From Chiua virens (Eukaryota; Basidiomycota; Agaricomycetes; Boletales; Boletaceae), in assembly GCA_019787685.1 (NCBI GenBank), contig JAHNUO010000056.1, positions 42,526-106,525 of the forward strand: a stretch of DNA of 64,000 nt, read 5' to 3'. Below the pieces are notes generated by a model, which saw nothing but the letters and a program-made list of their open reading frames with translations, was not told the DNA's origin and did not search any database. Position 1 is the first letter of the stretch. Each line of letters begins with the position of its first letter. Shown one piece after another: positions 47,193 to 60,000 of this stretch. The position numbers and the translations under genes were made by a program.

Positions 47193-50100
47193 ATGTCACG
47201 ACTCCAGCCCAGCAGCCCATCAGAGTCTCCCAAGAGCGCGTCTCCTGGACCGTCTGACCAGCGCGGTGAACTATCCGAACAACCCTCTTCGTCTACCCAC
47301 CCCAGGGTATCCGAGGGTTCGGAAGGCTATCCCTCCTGGCTCCCGAAACGACCTCCTCCGCCGGACCCCGGTTCCACCGTCCACTCTTCCAATGACGTCC
47401 GGACGCCTGGTCTTACTCCCGTGGAACCATTCAGCGTTGGTCGCAAGCCTACTCCTCGTTCTGTTCGCGTCGTCAGCCTTCAGGATGCAAATCAGCCCGG
47501 TCGTGACAATCGCGATATCACAGAGCAGAGGCGGTCCAGTGCCCCACTGCGCCCCCGTGTCTGGTCCCGTGCGACGACTGCAGGGATGAGTCCAACATTG
47601 GTATCTGCCGCGGTCCACGCCCAAGACCGCGCCCTCCGTCCCAAGTTCAACTCGAACGGTTTACACCCCGAACTCTTGCGAAACCCTTCTCTCTGGGCGA
47701 AACTCTACTTCTACCTACTTCCCCTGCTTACCTTTTACCACATTCCTCTACAAACCTTTTTTGACTTCAATGCCGTATATTTATTGTTACAGTACGTGCC
47801 CTTTTGGTTTATGTTATTTGTTCGGTTCCGTGCTGACCATTGACATGATGTTCAGGGTCGCAGAGTACCCCAATCCGACAGCACCTGGTGTGTCAGGATC
47901 TGGAAAGAATTGGGCACTCGGCGCGACAGCTTATATAGCTTGTTGGCTGGTTTGGATTACCATGGTGTTTGTGCTTTATGAACTTGTTTACTCCTTCTAT
48001 CGTCGATGGCGTGTTAGTAAGTGCCTTTTCTCATTATTGTGGGGAGCTTTCTGGCTGACATGACTCTAGAGCGGCCGCAGATCGTCCCCCTCTATTTCTC
48101 ATCTCCTGGTTTCACCCTCACCTCGATGACGTCTTATACGAACTTTTGCTTCATGCAGTACATCAGATACTCGGCCTTCTTTGGGGAAAACGGCGGCCTC
48201 CGTGATGGTCTCGCTGAAACGTTCTGGTTTTACTCACAGAATCTGCCTACTGTCGCGCTCCTCTTACCTCGAGCGGGTCTCTGCGTCGCTTTTCTCCTAT
48301 CTTTCTCCACTGCGAATCCGGAATACGCTAGTCAGATCGAAGCTGGCTTCAATGGTCGAGATACGACTTTCTTCCGCGCGTCCGATGGCACATTGACGGA
48401 TTACGCCCGCGGCGTCTTGTTCGCCAATGCTGCGTGGACAGCATGGCGCACGCTCGTCCTCTTCATCAGCTGGTATGCCTGCTGTCACCTTGACTTCTGC
48501 CTCATTTAATCCTTGACATCTAGGGTTGCCCTATGGATATTGAGCGGTCAAGGCTGCGCGGGCCTTTGCGGCCCCCGTTACAGATGGGAGGAAGAAGATC
48601 ACGAGAAGACCTTGTCCTTCTACAGTGATGGCTCTGATGACGCCGATACACTTCCCTGGAATTGGAGGACATCCACGCGTCTGCGCATCCAAGAGGCATT
48701 TGATTTCTGCCTCACAGTTAAGCCCCCTGTGCGGTGGAGTGCAGCCTTGACAAAGAAGGAAGAAGGGATAGGATTGCCTGGTGTGCCGACGACGCCCGCT
48801 TTTGAAGTCGAACAGGTACTGGCGGCTGTAGGTTTACCTTCTGTTCCAGCGCCTGCGCGTCGTGCAGCGCTCTCTGAGGACCTGTTTTCACATCCACCGA
48901 TGGACGAGACTACTGTTTGTATCTCATCTTCTCCGATGCCCGAGCTGTCAGATATAATTCCCAAGGTGGTCAAGCGATCCTCCAAGGATCGGGAGATCGG
49001 TGGTCCTTCGGCACCGTTAATGAAGTTGCCTTACCCATTCACTGCGTATGGTGCTCAGGTGTCCTCTAAGGATCAAATACCGTTCCCTCCTTCTCCTAGT
49101 TCGCGGAAGGAGAAACGCAGATCTCCAGTCTCCAGCGGGTCAGAGCGTCAGCGATCTACTGAACCGGAGCTAACACGGGCTGAGTCCCAAGCGGAGGAGG
49201 AGGAGGAGGAAGAGGAGGAAGAGGAGGAGGAAGGCGAAGAAGAAGAGGCTGAAGAGAGCAGTGAAGCCCATCCACGCACCTCTGGTTCCATGTCTAGTCT
49301 GGGTCAACCCATCACCTCCCGTTATCCCTTCCAATTTCGTCGTCCTCACACGCGTGGTGCATCTGTATCTTCGAGCGCCATGACCCATTCCACCCCTCAG
49401 TCGGACACTTCACCATCGTCAAACGAGCGCTCTACGTATTCCAGATCCACGCAATCGACAGGGAACCGAGAGACGTCCGAATCACCCATGTCACACGCAA
49501 TGAGTGGCTCCGTAATGTCAAGCCCTCTATCCGGATATGGCAGCCCTATTCCTATGCCACCTCGTCATCCAGGTCGGGGACGTGCTCGTGCTGGAACGGC
49601 GCCTGTTTTCCCATCTTCTCCTTCTCCAGTCATGTTCCCTGGGCGAATCCCTCTTAGGATCCGTGCCGACAGCGAGACAACTGATAATGTACCAGGCGGC
49701 TACGAATCATTCTTGAGCGAGGAACATGACGAAGCTGATGAAGAATTCGATGATGCCGAGGAAGAGCGCCAGATGATGGAGCAACCCGAGCCAGAAGGTC
49801 CTCATGAAGCGGCAGAGGGTGAAGATAGCGTGGGCCTATTGGGGGTTCCTCAGCGCAGCCCACGTTCATCCAACGTAAGCAGCCGACGTCGACGTGGACG
49901 CCGCAGCTCCCAGTCTGGTTCGCAATCTCGGTCAAACTCGGTATCTTCAAGGTCCAGAGCCGGTTCCGCAGTCCGCTCGCGCGCACAGTCACTTATACAA
50001 AGCCTGGGGAACGCTTCAAAGTCGTCGGTTGAGCTCGTCCAGTCGATACGTACTCGCGCCAACTCGTCGATGGCGAGACTCGAGGAAGACAACGTCTATA

Positions 50101-50510
50101 TGTCAGATTCACGTTCCCATTCCGGAAGTGCGTCGCATTCCAGCAGCAATCATGAGAACTATACATTCGGACGGCCCATGTTGTCACCGATGATGCGCCG
50201 CGCGTCGTCCCAAGGTTTACGTACGGCTACCTCGAACGTGTCTTTGTCGGCGCCATCGCAGACGGCCACGTCCCGGATCACGGCGCGCCAAGAGTCGCGT
50301 TCACGCGAGCGTGAGATGGACAGAGTCGGAATCGCGGTTCCATCGCCCAGAGGCATTGAGAGTCGACCAGATATCAGTACCGCAGCGCAATCCTTTATTA
50401 CTGCACCAGCGACAATTGCAGGAACGGAGTCGAGCGAGCACGGACCAGTGGGTTGGGTGGACACGACCCATATGGTTGATCGACCAGACACGGCTTGGCG
50501 GCCTGCATGA
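47193..50510 (+). CDS. Multi-pass membrane protein with long acidic, Ser-rich cytosolic tail, 1049 aa
   Basis: Exons 47193-47791, 47856-48016, 48070-48472 and 48524-50510 join in phase to 1050 codons with stop. Residues 1-165 are Pro/Ser-rich and disordered. Hydrophobic segments follow at about 172-200 (YFYLLPLLTFYHIPLQTFF), 220-245 (YIACWLVWITMVFVLYELV), 275-300, 330-350 (VALLLPRAGLCVAFLLSF) and 380-405 (RTLVLFISWVALWILSG). The segment RPQIVPLYFSSPGFTLTSMT and the loop NWALGATAY look like a conserved core, but I cannot name the family. The 600-residue tail contains a glutamate run of 14, several SR-type Arg/Ser stretches (RRRGRRSSQSGSQSRSN) and many phosphorylatable serines. It may act as a channel-like or scaffold protein of the plasma or endomembrane; this is inference. 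Confidence 0.82.
49194..49256 (+). repeat. GAG/GAA trinucleotide tract coding poly-Glu
   Basis: In-frame run of GAG and GAA codons encoding 14 consecutive Glu, a Gly, four more Glu, Ala and two Glu. It lies in the disordered tail of the membrane protein. Mixed GAG/GAA usage suggests an aged microsatellite that may still vary in length between strains. Confidence 0.9.
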
Positions 50511-51590
50511 ACGGACCTGATGTCGGACTGCCGAATGGTACGGGCACTCGCCACCATTTCTCAAGACGTCTTGGATATGAATAGTCTTACGGACGGTCGG
50601 ATTCAGACTCTTGCTAATTTCCTTGTTTCCTTGTGAATTCAAGTGACTTGCATTTCCAGCATCGTACTACATAACCTTATCTTTACAATCCATTTCACAT
50701 CATCTCATTGCCATCCATCTATAATTCATTGCACTCGAGACATTTTTTTTTCTGCTTTTCTGAATTCCCTTGCTTTCTCTCCCGCACTTGGTCCAACCCT
50801 TGCATTCTAATCACCGCTTTCTGTTGTCGTCATTACATGCATTACTTTTCATCCTAGGTCATGCTCATGTGCTGCCGACATGATAATGCTTACGCCAATT
50901 TTTCAAACCTATACTTATTGATCAAGCTGACATCGGAAGACACCTCGGCCGTCAAGTAGCCTACTTGCGGTAGGATTTCCAAGACGACTCGGAATGCTTG
51001 CGGAAAATGACGAGTGAAGCAAAAGTAATGCTGCTCGATTTCCCTCCCGAAACCCTCTTTCATGAGACTGTTGGGCACTGGCAGGCAATTCCGTGGTTGA
51101 CATTGTCCTACAGCAATTCTTGAATCGAACTCCCAGGGGGAACTAGGCAGGGGAGATACAACAAGAGGTAGGTCATCCTTGTACTACTGTCCGGTCCTTT
51201 CTAACTTGAGTATATTTATTGCTACTAGTATTCTGCTGCCTAAAGGTGTGTCAGTCTCTTCAATTGTTACTCCCTCAAGCACGCTAGAGGTGGGCATGTA
51301 ACGAAGAGGCCGTGCTAGTCAAGTTTTCACTCCTCTCAATTCTACTACTAAAGATACAGCGAGAGGTGAATCGCCCTTATGTACCGTCAGGTCGCCCATA
51401 TTCAAGTTCCTTTTCTAGCAGCGTCATGCGAAACGAAGTGTAACAACTCAGTTCAAACTAGACCTGTGACCGGTCTCGGCGGTCTGTCAAGTTTAAACGT
51501 TCATCATGTTGATTACCGTGTCTATCACAGCCTCTTCGGCATAAATTCAAACCCCCAAACCATCCCCCATTCAAAACAACTCGCTGTGCC
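50511..51590. other. Intergenic stretch after the membrane-protein gene
   Basis: No gene supported. T-rich with ctttttttttctg near 50743-50755. A minus-strand open stretch at 51078-50890 (HYFCFTRHFPQAFRVVLEIL) has protein-like composition but no recognisable relatives and no flanking exons. Confidence 0.35.
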
Positions 51591-53400
51591 TGGGAAACTC
51601 CTAGTGGCATGGGACGAATACTCTATCTTGATCAATGGAGAACGCCTCTTTCAAATACACCCGTGGCGGTATGCCCTCATAAACGTCTTTGCAACAATGT
51701 TGACGTTCACACTGTTTCCCTAGGATGCTAGTGCAATTACTTTACTTTGACCTATTCCCGAAGGTCAGACATGGGCTTCAATACCGTGTCATTCCACGTA
51801 TTCTGGGGTATTCTAGAGCCGAAGCGAGGTGAAATCTCGTTCGAGAGGTTCGGGGACTTGCAGCCGTGGTTCGATCCCGCCAAACAGGCCGGTACATATC
51901 TACCTCACGGCCAGACCTGGTGAGCATTGCTATCGAGTTGAGGCGACGTGGCATTTGATGACTTCCTTGCGCCATTTGGAGGCCCATACATCAATGCTGA
52001 AACGACCGCTGGCGGGTTCCTGAGCTGAGGACCTCAAACACGACCTACTTTGAGGCGTGGCAAATTTATGTTTCAAGCATCGGACAAATTCTTGCCGAAA
52101 ACAAATCACCGTTACATAATTGATGGTCCTGTTATCTTGGCTTAGGCAGTTCTCCCGTCTCGTGTTGCGAAGCTGTCGAGCTGACAACGTTCTAAACAGC
52201 TAAAAATGAGTACTCGGGTTTCGCTTCCGGGCATTCAGAGGATTTCGTCTATGGGTCACGATGGAGCTATCTTGAGTGCAACTTGATGACTGAAGTGGAT
52301 TGTTTCAGCGAAACGCGGGAATCAAGGTCCCCATCACATTCAACGACACATCACCTTCTGGCCACTGCTTGAACGTCAACCTTTCGATGGGTCACGTTTC
52401 AAGTCACGAATCTCAATCTTATTTCCTTCCTATTCAAGTTATGATTCCTATCCGAACGATTTTGACTTTTCCAACCCATAAACATGGGCATTGGACACTG
52501 TTCCCAAGTAAGTTTTTCCTTGTACTGGATGTCGCCTGGTGTATATCTACTTACCGTAGCTGGTTCTGGGGTGCACATATGGAGTACACCCCGAACGAAC
52601 CCAAGGGCGTGTATGAATTCCAAGGCGATGCTTTCGGCGGATGGTAAGTCATTGAGACGTCGCAGGACCGTTGCTTACTTGTTGCCTTAGGGGTGGATCT
52701 TGTTATAACAATTGCGCAATACTCACTGGCCCTGCCTTCGAACGAGGTAAGTAGAAATACTGTGTTGGAGGTTCAGTACACTCACGGCATCTCATCGTTA
52801 CAAGCCAACTTGAACTTCCTGCGTGTCAGCCCAGCCTATCTCACTACGCGACCAATGAATGTGAACTCCAATCAAGGCGCATTCACGGTTAACCCAGCCC
52901 TCGTGACGACACAGACACTGGATGTCGTCGGTGACCTTCAACGGCGAGCCGCTGACCCTGACAGCTACCAGTTACGGTACATTGACTTCGTCAAAGACGG
53001 TATCGTTGCCTTCCATTCAGCTGCCAGGTCTTTAAAGCTTGACATGGGTAAGTTGTTCATAACACTTCGTTTACCACGAGTTGATCCGTCCCGAAAGAGA
53101 ACTGTCGATTCACTTCCAGAAATTGATCCAAGGTACGACGGTTCCCTTTGGACGACGGCTTCCTTTGGACGACGGCCAATCACACTACCACAGTCAAGCC
53201 CACACAACCCAACACGCCTGTTGTCCTGTACGCTGGTGATTATTGATATCACACTGGCAACATTATCTGGCGCGCACACTTGCCTCCACCGGGTTGGGAG
53301 AAGCTTGCTCTTGATCCTTGGTTTCTTTGGTATGATCATCAAAAGAATGGATGAGCTACGGAGATGAGGAGGAAAGAGGTCATAAATCAACGTCGTTTTG
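51591..53400 (+). pseudogene. GH35 beta-galactosidase pseudogene
   Basis: Pieces of a glycoside hydrolase family 35 beta-galactosidase lie in the right order. 51595-51670: VAWDEYSILINGERLFQIH. 51771-51900: GFNTVSFHVFWGILEPKRGE and DLQPWFDPAKQAG. 51904-52020: TARPGPYINAETTAGG, reached only across an extra base that breaks the frame. 52035-52110: NTTYFEAWQIYVSSIGQILA, then a stop. 52205-52260: NEYSGFASGHSEDFV. 52310-52370: NAGIKVPITFNDTSPSGH. 52600-52745: GVYEFQGDAFGGW and a CYNNCAILTGPAFER piece. 52810-53000: LRVSPAYLTTRPMNVNSNQG. 53195-53330: AGDY-stop-YHTGNIIWR. Frameshifts, deletions around GGF and nonsense codons show it is not functional. The intact enzyme would be a secreted hydrolase of terminal beta-galactose in plant polysaccharides. 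Confidence 0.85.
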
Positions 53401-54775
53401 TTTCCGGTGGTACGGCTCGAGATACTTCCCCTTGCGATGACGGCGGACTCGGAGCCGGGAAGGTTCTTCGTCGGTTTGAGCTCTCCATGGAGGGTGTAAG
53501 GGCCAGACGCATTGTCTGGACCGCGAGGCTTCATTTCTATGTCCTGCCTGTTTATGGACAGGACACGGGCAACTATTAATATGTAACATAGTAGGATGAA
53601 ATGAACTAGGGAAGAGAAGGCACACTTTGAAGTTGGATATGGTGGTACAGTATTACATAATACAAGTAGCCTGGGTGCTTGGCGCGGCTCGTTTTGCTGC
53701 TCGTCGTGCTCGTGTAACTACCAGTAGCGTCTGTTTCGCTATCGATCACTGTCAGTCTTGGATTAGGGTCTAGATATATTACTTAGATGCTAGCAGCATC
53801 CAAACCGTAGTGCAGAGGCTCATCGTGCCAAGCCTGCAGTGTGACTAGTAACACAGTCTGGATCTAAGTTTCTTCGTCACAATTTATAAATTTGAACCCC
53901 GCCGCCCTTGCTGCGTTTCTAAGTAGCTGCTGCAAGTGAAGTATGAGAGCACAACTAATACGCAGCTACTACGTGTTAACAGGTCAGCTTGTGTTGTCAA
54001 TATGAGTCCTGATTCCTTACGAACTTCCCACTCATACTACTCGGAAAGAAACTTAGATTCCGGTTGTCATGCTGCACAGCAAAGCGGTATGTTCCAGTGA
54101 TGCTGGCTGCAAGTGCGTCCAATCGCATCTAAATTTGAAGGTCAAACATGCATGATACTGTGTGCAGCTCGTTCTCTACAACCTTCCCTCGACGTGGTCT
54201 CCTCACGTCCGAGTCGGGTTACTCACTGTCGATGAGCTTATTGGAATGTGAGAGATTTTGCGAAGATTCGCAAGTCACCTGCTTGAGGGTAAATACTTCT
54301 TTCTTCCAGACCGTCGGTATAAACACCCCAGGGGCAGTGTTCCGACTTGAAGGGCCACGTGAAAGCGAAGTTGACAACTTGGGTCAGAACTACGGCACAG
54401 CACACGTGTTGCACACCGTCGGGTGTACTGAGTCATCATATTCAGGGTTGCCATCCGATTGGGAGAGCTCCTCAATACTGCGATTCGTGGTATCCTGGTA
54501 CACGTTACACATCTCAAGTGTCTCACTCAGCTCAACGTTCGTGGAAAACTCCTTCAGGGTGCACTGCGGGTGCCTGAGAATCTGACTTGTGCATATGACG
54601 CTCGGGTTTTCCAGTACCGCTCTCCCCTGAGGCCGTGCTTCCCGCAGTTGGTGGTGGATTGCAGCTCGGTCTTGGCTTCCCGCGGGCTGGCTGGGCGTCG
54701 CCAATTGCGTAGCATAAAGAATGCAAATGCAATCGATATATCTCAGGCTATTACCTGTCCCTCACCTCATTCTAC
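53401..54775. other. Intergenic stretch upstream of the RTA1-like gene
   Basis: May include further decayed C-terminal pieces of the GH35 relic up to about 53560. The rest, including an open stretch at 54148-54585 (+), shows no conserved segments. The promoter of the RTA1-like gene must lie in the last part; no clear TATA box seen. Confidence 0.4.
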
Positions 54776-56066
54776 ATGGTGCATCTTCAACTTACTCGTT
54801 TGGTCCCCTTTGTGTGCTTCATCAGTGCCGCAGCTGCCCAGGGTGAGGGTCCATGTAACTCACTCTGTCGTTCGATCCAGAACATTCCTATCCCTGTTTC
54901 TAGCTACGAGCACTGCGATTAGTTTCCCCAGTGCAACGGCCAGCCCCACTCTCGTCCAGGAAGGTTTTGGTGCGATATTTCATGTGGTAGCTCCAGACCA
55001 TCTCATTGACACAGGGAAACAGGTTATAACCCAAGTGAGGCGGCTGCAGGAATTTTTGCAGGGCTCTATGGGATCGCTGCGTTTGTCATTTTCATCCGCC
55101 TGTTTTCCAATCGTGCTTGGTGGGGATTATGTCTGCCAATTGGAGCTACAGGTAAAGTCGTATCGTTTTACCTTGGTACTATACTGACAAGATATGATTC
55201 AGTCATGTCAGCGGGTTTTGTGCTTCGGATCGCCATGATTATATATCCGAATTCTTTTTCCATCTACATCTGTTCACTCTTATTCATTCTTTTGTCCCCG
55301 GCCGCTTTTCTTGCCTTCAATTACATTCTCTACGGACGATTCGTTGTTATTTGCATCGAGCGTCGACACTCGCTGATCAGACCGGAACGTACTGCAAGAT
55401 ATTTCGTCGCCAGTGATATCACCACCCTGCTCGTTCAGGTATGTATGCTTTGTTGCTGATGCTTCATTCATTCATGCGTGCATGCATTCAGGGCGCGGGA
55501 GGCTCCATGCTTACCTCCACGAACTCAACCACATTCAAGATTGGAACATACGTTATCATCGCGGGTCTGGCGCTTCAGACACTATCCTTTGGACTGTTCA
55601 TCCTCCTCGTCCTACATGCTTATCGGAGTCTGAAGCGTCACGGCGTCAAGCCCTATGATGCACCGTGGTCCAAGATTTTGAGGCTGCTCTTCTTTACGTC
55701 GGCATTGTTTCTCGTCCGTTTGGTTTCCCTTTTCGAGTTTGACTGACATTCTTACTAATGGAGTGTGTATGTGCAGATACGGTGCATCTATCGGACTATA
55801 GAATTCGCTGTTGGGCTCGGAAATGGATATCTAGCCGATCACGAAGGTATGAATGCAGTTGCGTTAGGCTATGACGCTGTTTGACACCATCTTTCCTGTT
55901 TCCAGCATTCTTTTACGTATTTGATTCGTTGCCACTTTTTTTTGGTATCAGCGCGTACGCCGTTTACTGGCCAAGTCGATATCTTGAGCCCTACTTCGAT
56001 GCACCGTCGGACGAGATGAGGTCCGCGGGTGCCATGATACCCTCAGGAGCTCGGTACGAGGCATGA
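54776..56066 (+). CDS. RTA1-like lipid-translocating exporter, 314 aa
   Basis: Seven-helix membrane protein of the fungal RTA1 family, linked in yeast to resistance to 7-aminocholesterol (RTA1) and to sphingoid long-chain base export (RSB1). Exons 54776-54842, 54904-54963, 55023-55151, 55203-55438, 55492-55713, 55777-55846 and 55906-56066 join in phase to 315 codons with stop. A signal-like N-terminus (LVPFVCFISAAAAQA) is followed by a short Ser/Thr-rich extracellular segment. The core reads GYNPSEAAAGIFAGLYGIAA, AGFVLRIAM, FILLSPAAFLAFNYILYGRF, VASDITTLLVQGAGGS, IAGLALQTLSFG, LIRCIYRTIEFAVG and FYVFDSLPLFFGISAYAVYW; these order and spacing features are diagnostic. Cysteines are few. Expression is often stress- or drug-induced in the family, which is not visible here. 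Confidence 0.95.
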
Positions 56067-57026
56067 ATAGATCTATTATCCACTAGAAAAGAACGCGCGT
56101 TCAGGACATTCCGCAGATGCCTTTATATTTACAGTGATCACAAGAAATGGACTGGAGTTTTTAAGTTTTGCACGGACGCGTCATTCATACATCCGTATAG
56201 GTTTATGCTGTCATCTTATCCCTCTGTAGCCGTAATAGATGATTAGCGATTTCTGGGGACTTATGAAACCCCTTATAAACATCGGGTCCTAAGGACAGAT
56301 AAGATTTACGAGTAAATCAAATTGAAAACAGGGTCATCAGTGGCAGTTGCGGCGCCCACCGGCACCCTTATCTTTTGTGCTGCATCAAATTCATAACATG
56401 GTTTAGAACGATCGTCACGCCAGCCGGCAGTCTTACTTGCGGAGGAATCGAGGGATCAAATCGATGTCTCGCACCTCAAATACGTGTACGGTGCAACAGT
56501 CGAAAGGTATTCTATTTCTTTGGATCGTTCCAACCATTCTTTTCATTCAAAACATCCAAACATCCAAATCATAGTCCGAACGAACCTCTCCTTGCCATGG
56601 TCGAAACCTGCAGAAAAGCAAAAGAAAGGAAAAAAAAGTCATGTTGTCATCAAATTAATATATCATCGATACAGGCGAATGAGAGAAAAACCAAAGAGGA
56701 CCTTGAGAGCAAATATAAGTATTCTGTACGCAAGTACGTTGTACCATACGAGGAAAAAGAGCGCGACCATGTGCCATAATCATCTGGTTTCTACCCGCGG
56801 TCAGTCACGACGGGACATGCCGTGAAAAAAAGGATGGGAAAGCGCGAAAGGAGGACAGCGCAAGCGAGCGAAAAGGAACAGGAATATATCACAGATGTGC
56901 GGATGGAGAGCATATTAATCGCCGCCAGGGGTCGTGCATTGCAATGAGCGTTGCAAAAAAAGGGAAAGGACAAAAAGAACGAAGACATGCGGGGAAAGGA
57001 AACCAGATACAAACCAGATAACAACA
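56067..57026. other. Convergent intergenic stretch (RTA1-like and KIN1 3' ends)
   Basis: The two flanking genes point towards each other, so this holds both 3' ends. A-rich (aaaggaaaaaaaagtc near 56626-56640). No gene seen; open stretches here lack conserved content. Confidence 0.5.
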
Positions 57027-60000
57027 TCACAGCTTGAGCTCGGTTAACACCCTCCTGGCCAACATCTGGTACTGCCACCCGTCCCCGCCCGCTCTCCGGA
57101 ACTGAATCCCGTGAAGCGGTAACCATGGAACCTAAGCACGTACGATGCGTCAGTGTCTCGTACCCCAATATAAAAGAAACACGCTAGTACTCACCTTGAT
57201 AATATTGATTTCAAAGCGAACTGACAACGAATTTGCACCCATCATCTCAAATATCTCGCGATCCACTTCACCAGTTGGGAACGGCGTCAATGTCGGCCGA
57301 GGCGTCTGCGGTGGTGCTGGTGCCTGCTGCTGCGGCGTGGTACCAAAATCCCTTGGTATTGGCGGTAAGACCTTGCTCTTGGTCGGCGAATGCGATCGCA
57401 ATGTCTGCGACTCATCCAAAGGCGACGCTACCATGGTGGTCGTCCCATTCGTTTCAAGATGCCGTGAACCTTCCGCAAGAACTGTGTGTGCCGTCGACGA
57501 CACGTTGAAAAACGATGACGAACCACTACTTGGCGTTGCAGTCAATGCGGTTCCCACCGAGGGTCGATTCGGAAGGTCCCTTTCGGGCGTAGTCAGTTCC
57601 GGTTCTCTCTCCTTGACACTTTCCCGGTCACGTGACTTGACACCGAAAGAGAGCTTCGACGCTTTCTTGACCAACGAGCGGGCTTTGCCGGTCTCGTTCG
57701 AACCTGACGATCCACGTCGACGGTGATGACTAGGACGGGTCTGCGCATTCTCGGGAACAGACGAAATGTCTATAGACGGGATATGAATGCATTCAAACCC
57801 GCTCTTGGTTTCGCGGTATTGAACCTGCATCCGATCCAGCACTTTCTTGATGTCCGCCTTGAGAACCGAAGGCGGCTTCGTTGAGGTCGTAGAAACGCTG
57901 TTGGCGTGCCATTTCAGAATTACCTACCCGCAGATAAAAAGGTTCGAATCACGTACCTGAACAACCCCTTCAGATGAACTGGTTTGAAGTCTTTGTCCAC
58001 GTGAGACGCGTCTCTGAAGCTCTCGGTTCGCGAATCAGATGTTTCGTGCTCCGCATTCTCTTCGACCTCCTCCGTACGTCCAAACTGACCAACTGCCACC
58101 GGTCGGGCGCTGTTCGTTCCATACCCAGTCGAAGGTCGTCGGTGTCGGCCAATCGAACCACCGATGCTTGGGAGTAACGCTCCGCCGGTACTACTCCTTC
58201 GCTCATGACGCATCGCCCGACCTTGCGGATCCAAAACTGTCGCCGCTCGTCTATGACTGTGCGACAACGGCTGACTCTGGCTCGCAGACAACGGAGGTGG
58301 CGCGTATGTGCTCTGCCGCCGAGCCTCCGACTCCATGCCAGTTTTCTCATCGAGCACATCAACTGCACGCGGCCGCTTTTCCACCTCGGTGTCTGTCGCA
58401 GCCTTGACCGGTACGCCGCCCACGATCGTCGTGCGCTTGCCAATGCTCCCTTGTCTTCGCTTTGTATCGTCCCCACGGCCAGCACCACCCAACAACGTCC
58501 CGAACCGCCTGACGAGCGTCGCACCTGTCGAGAGCGGTCCATCATTCACACCTCCTTCGTCTTCGCCAGCAACCCTCGCCTTGGCTGCCCCAAATTCACC
58601 AAGCTCTGGACCAGCGGTGTGAGGCACTTGTATATCCTCTGCCGCCTCGTCCACAGGTTTTTCCGTCCCTCCAAACACGCCACCCAAACCACGTAGAACT
58701 GTGGGTCGCTGGCTGAGACTGTGACTACGGCGGTGTGTCGATACGGGCGGTGCGCGAGGCAATGGTGTCGTGGGTGTTGTCGGAGTGGCAGCAATGTCGA
58801 CGCGCTTCGTTGGAGGTGGTGGTGGCGGCAGTGGCGGCAGCCCCACATCACGCGCCCTTGGCTGCCCATGGAAGGCCACTGCCGTGGGCGAGGGGGTAGC
58901 AGGCGCCACATCGTAGGACATGCCAGAGTAGTGTGATGTTTCTGGTGCCGGCAAACGGGGAAGGGGCATACTGTAGTCGGCCTTGGCGGATGCTGGAGTG
59001 GCCAACTGTTGTGGTTTGGCTGGCTGGAGTTGCGCTTTGGCGTTATAAGCACTGGGGGCGGAATTTTCATCGATAGCTGTCGCGTTGGGGACAGCGCCAG
59101 ATTGAATGGATATCTGCGAACTAGCAAAGTGGCCAGGCCCATAAACACGTTCACGCTCGAGCTTCTCCCGAGCGAGGTAATACATGGATATAAGTGGATG
59201 GAACCCTCGGACAGGATCCATGGGTTCACGACCAGCATCAACGATCGAGAGGTGCGATTGAGAGTTGGGTGGGGAATGGGAAGGGGTCGTTGGTGGTGAA
59301 GAGGACGGCGAAAACAACTTTCGACGATAAAAGTCAAATCCAGAGAAGCGTTTAGATTTCTTGGATGGCGTCAAACCATCCTTGTGAACGTTGGTCGAAG
59401 AACCATCGAACGAGATGGCGAGAGAGGAATTCGAGAATGATTCGCCCCAGCGGGCGCCATTTCGCCCTCGTTTTCGGTCCCAAGCGGCAACAGCACGAAT
59501 ATAAATTTCAGACTCCAAGATTGCAACCAGCTTACGCTCAATTTCCTCCTCGGAACCAAACTCGAACCCCTTCATGCCTCGAATGACCTGCCGATCAAGC
59601 TCGTCCACGCGGAGAGGTTCGCGATGGACGAGGTGAGAGTCAGGTGGTCCGTTGAAACCACGAATCATCCACGGGTGTTCAAGCACTTCGGTCAATGAGG
59701 CACGGGCCGCAGGGTTGGTCACGAGCATCCGCGATAACAAGTGTTTACACTCTGCGCATGGGTATCAGCAACGATCAAAATCTAAGGCGACCGAGTCAAC
59801 ACACCAGCGCTGAGCCAGACCGGGTACTCAACAAATCCACGCTTGATCTTTGCGTGCAATGCTGGCATGCTTTGATCGTCGAAGGGAACCTTGCCACAGA
59901 CAAGGACATAAAGAACGACGCCAAAACTCCAAACATCGACTTCGGGGCCAGTGTAAACCTTTGCATTCAACAATTCGGGGGCTGCAAAGTATAATGAACC

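Noticed and set aside
51883..51896. GGTTCGATCCC resembling a tRNA B box
   Set aside because: It is part of the readable GH35 coding remnant (DLQPWFDPAKQ).
57939..57956. GGTTCGAATC resembling a tRNA B box
   Set aside because: It lies within the fourth KIN1 intron and no matching A box or acceptor stem can be folded around it.
58546..59337. 263-codon minus-strand frame overlapping the KIN1 linker in another frame
   Set aside because: The KIN1 frame continues through this stretch and joins conserved domains on both sides.
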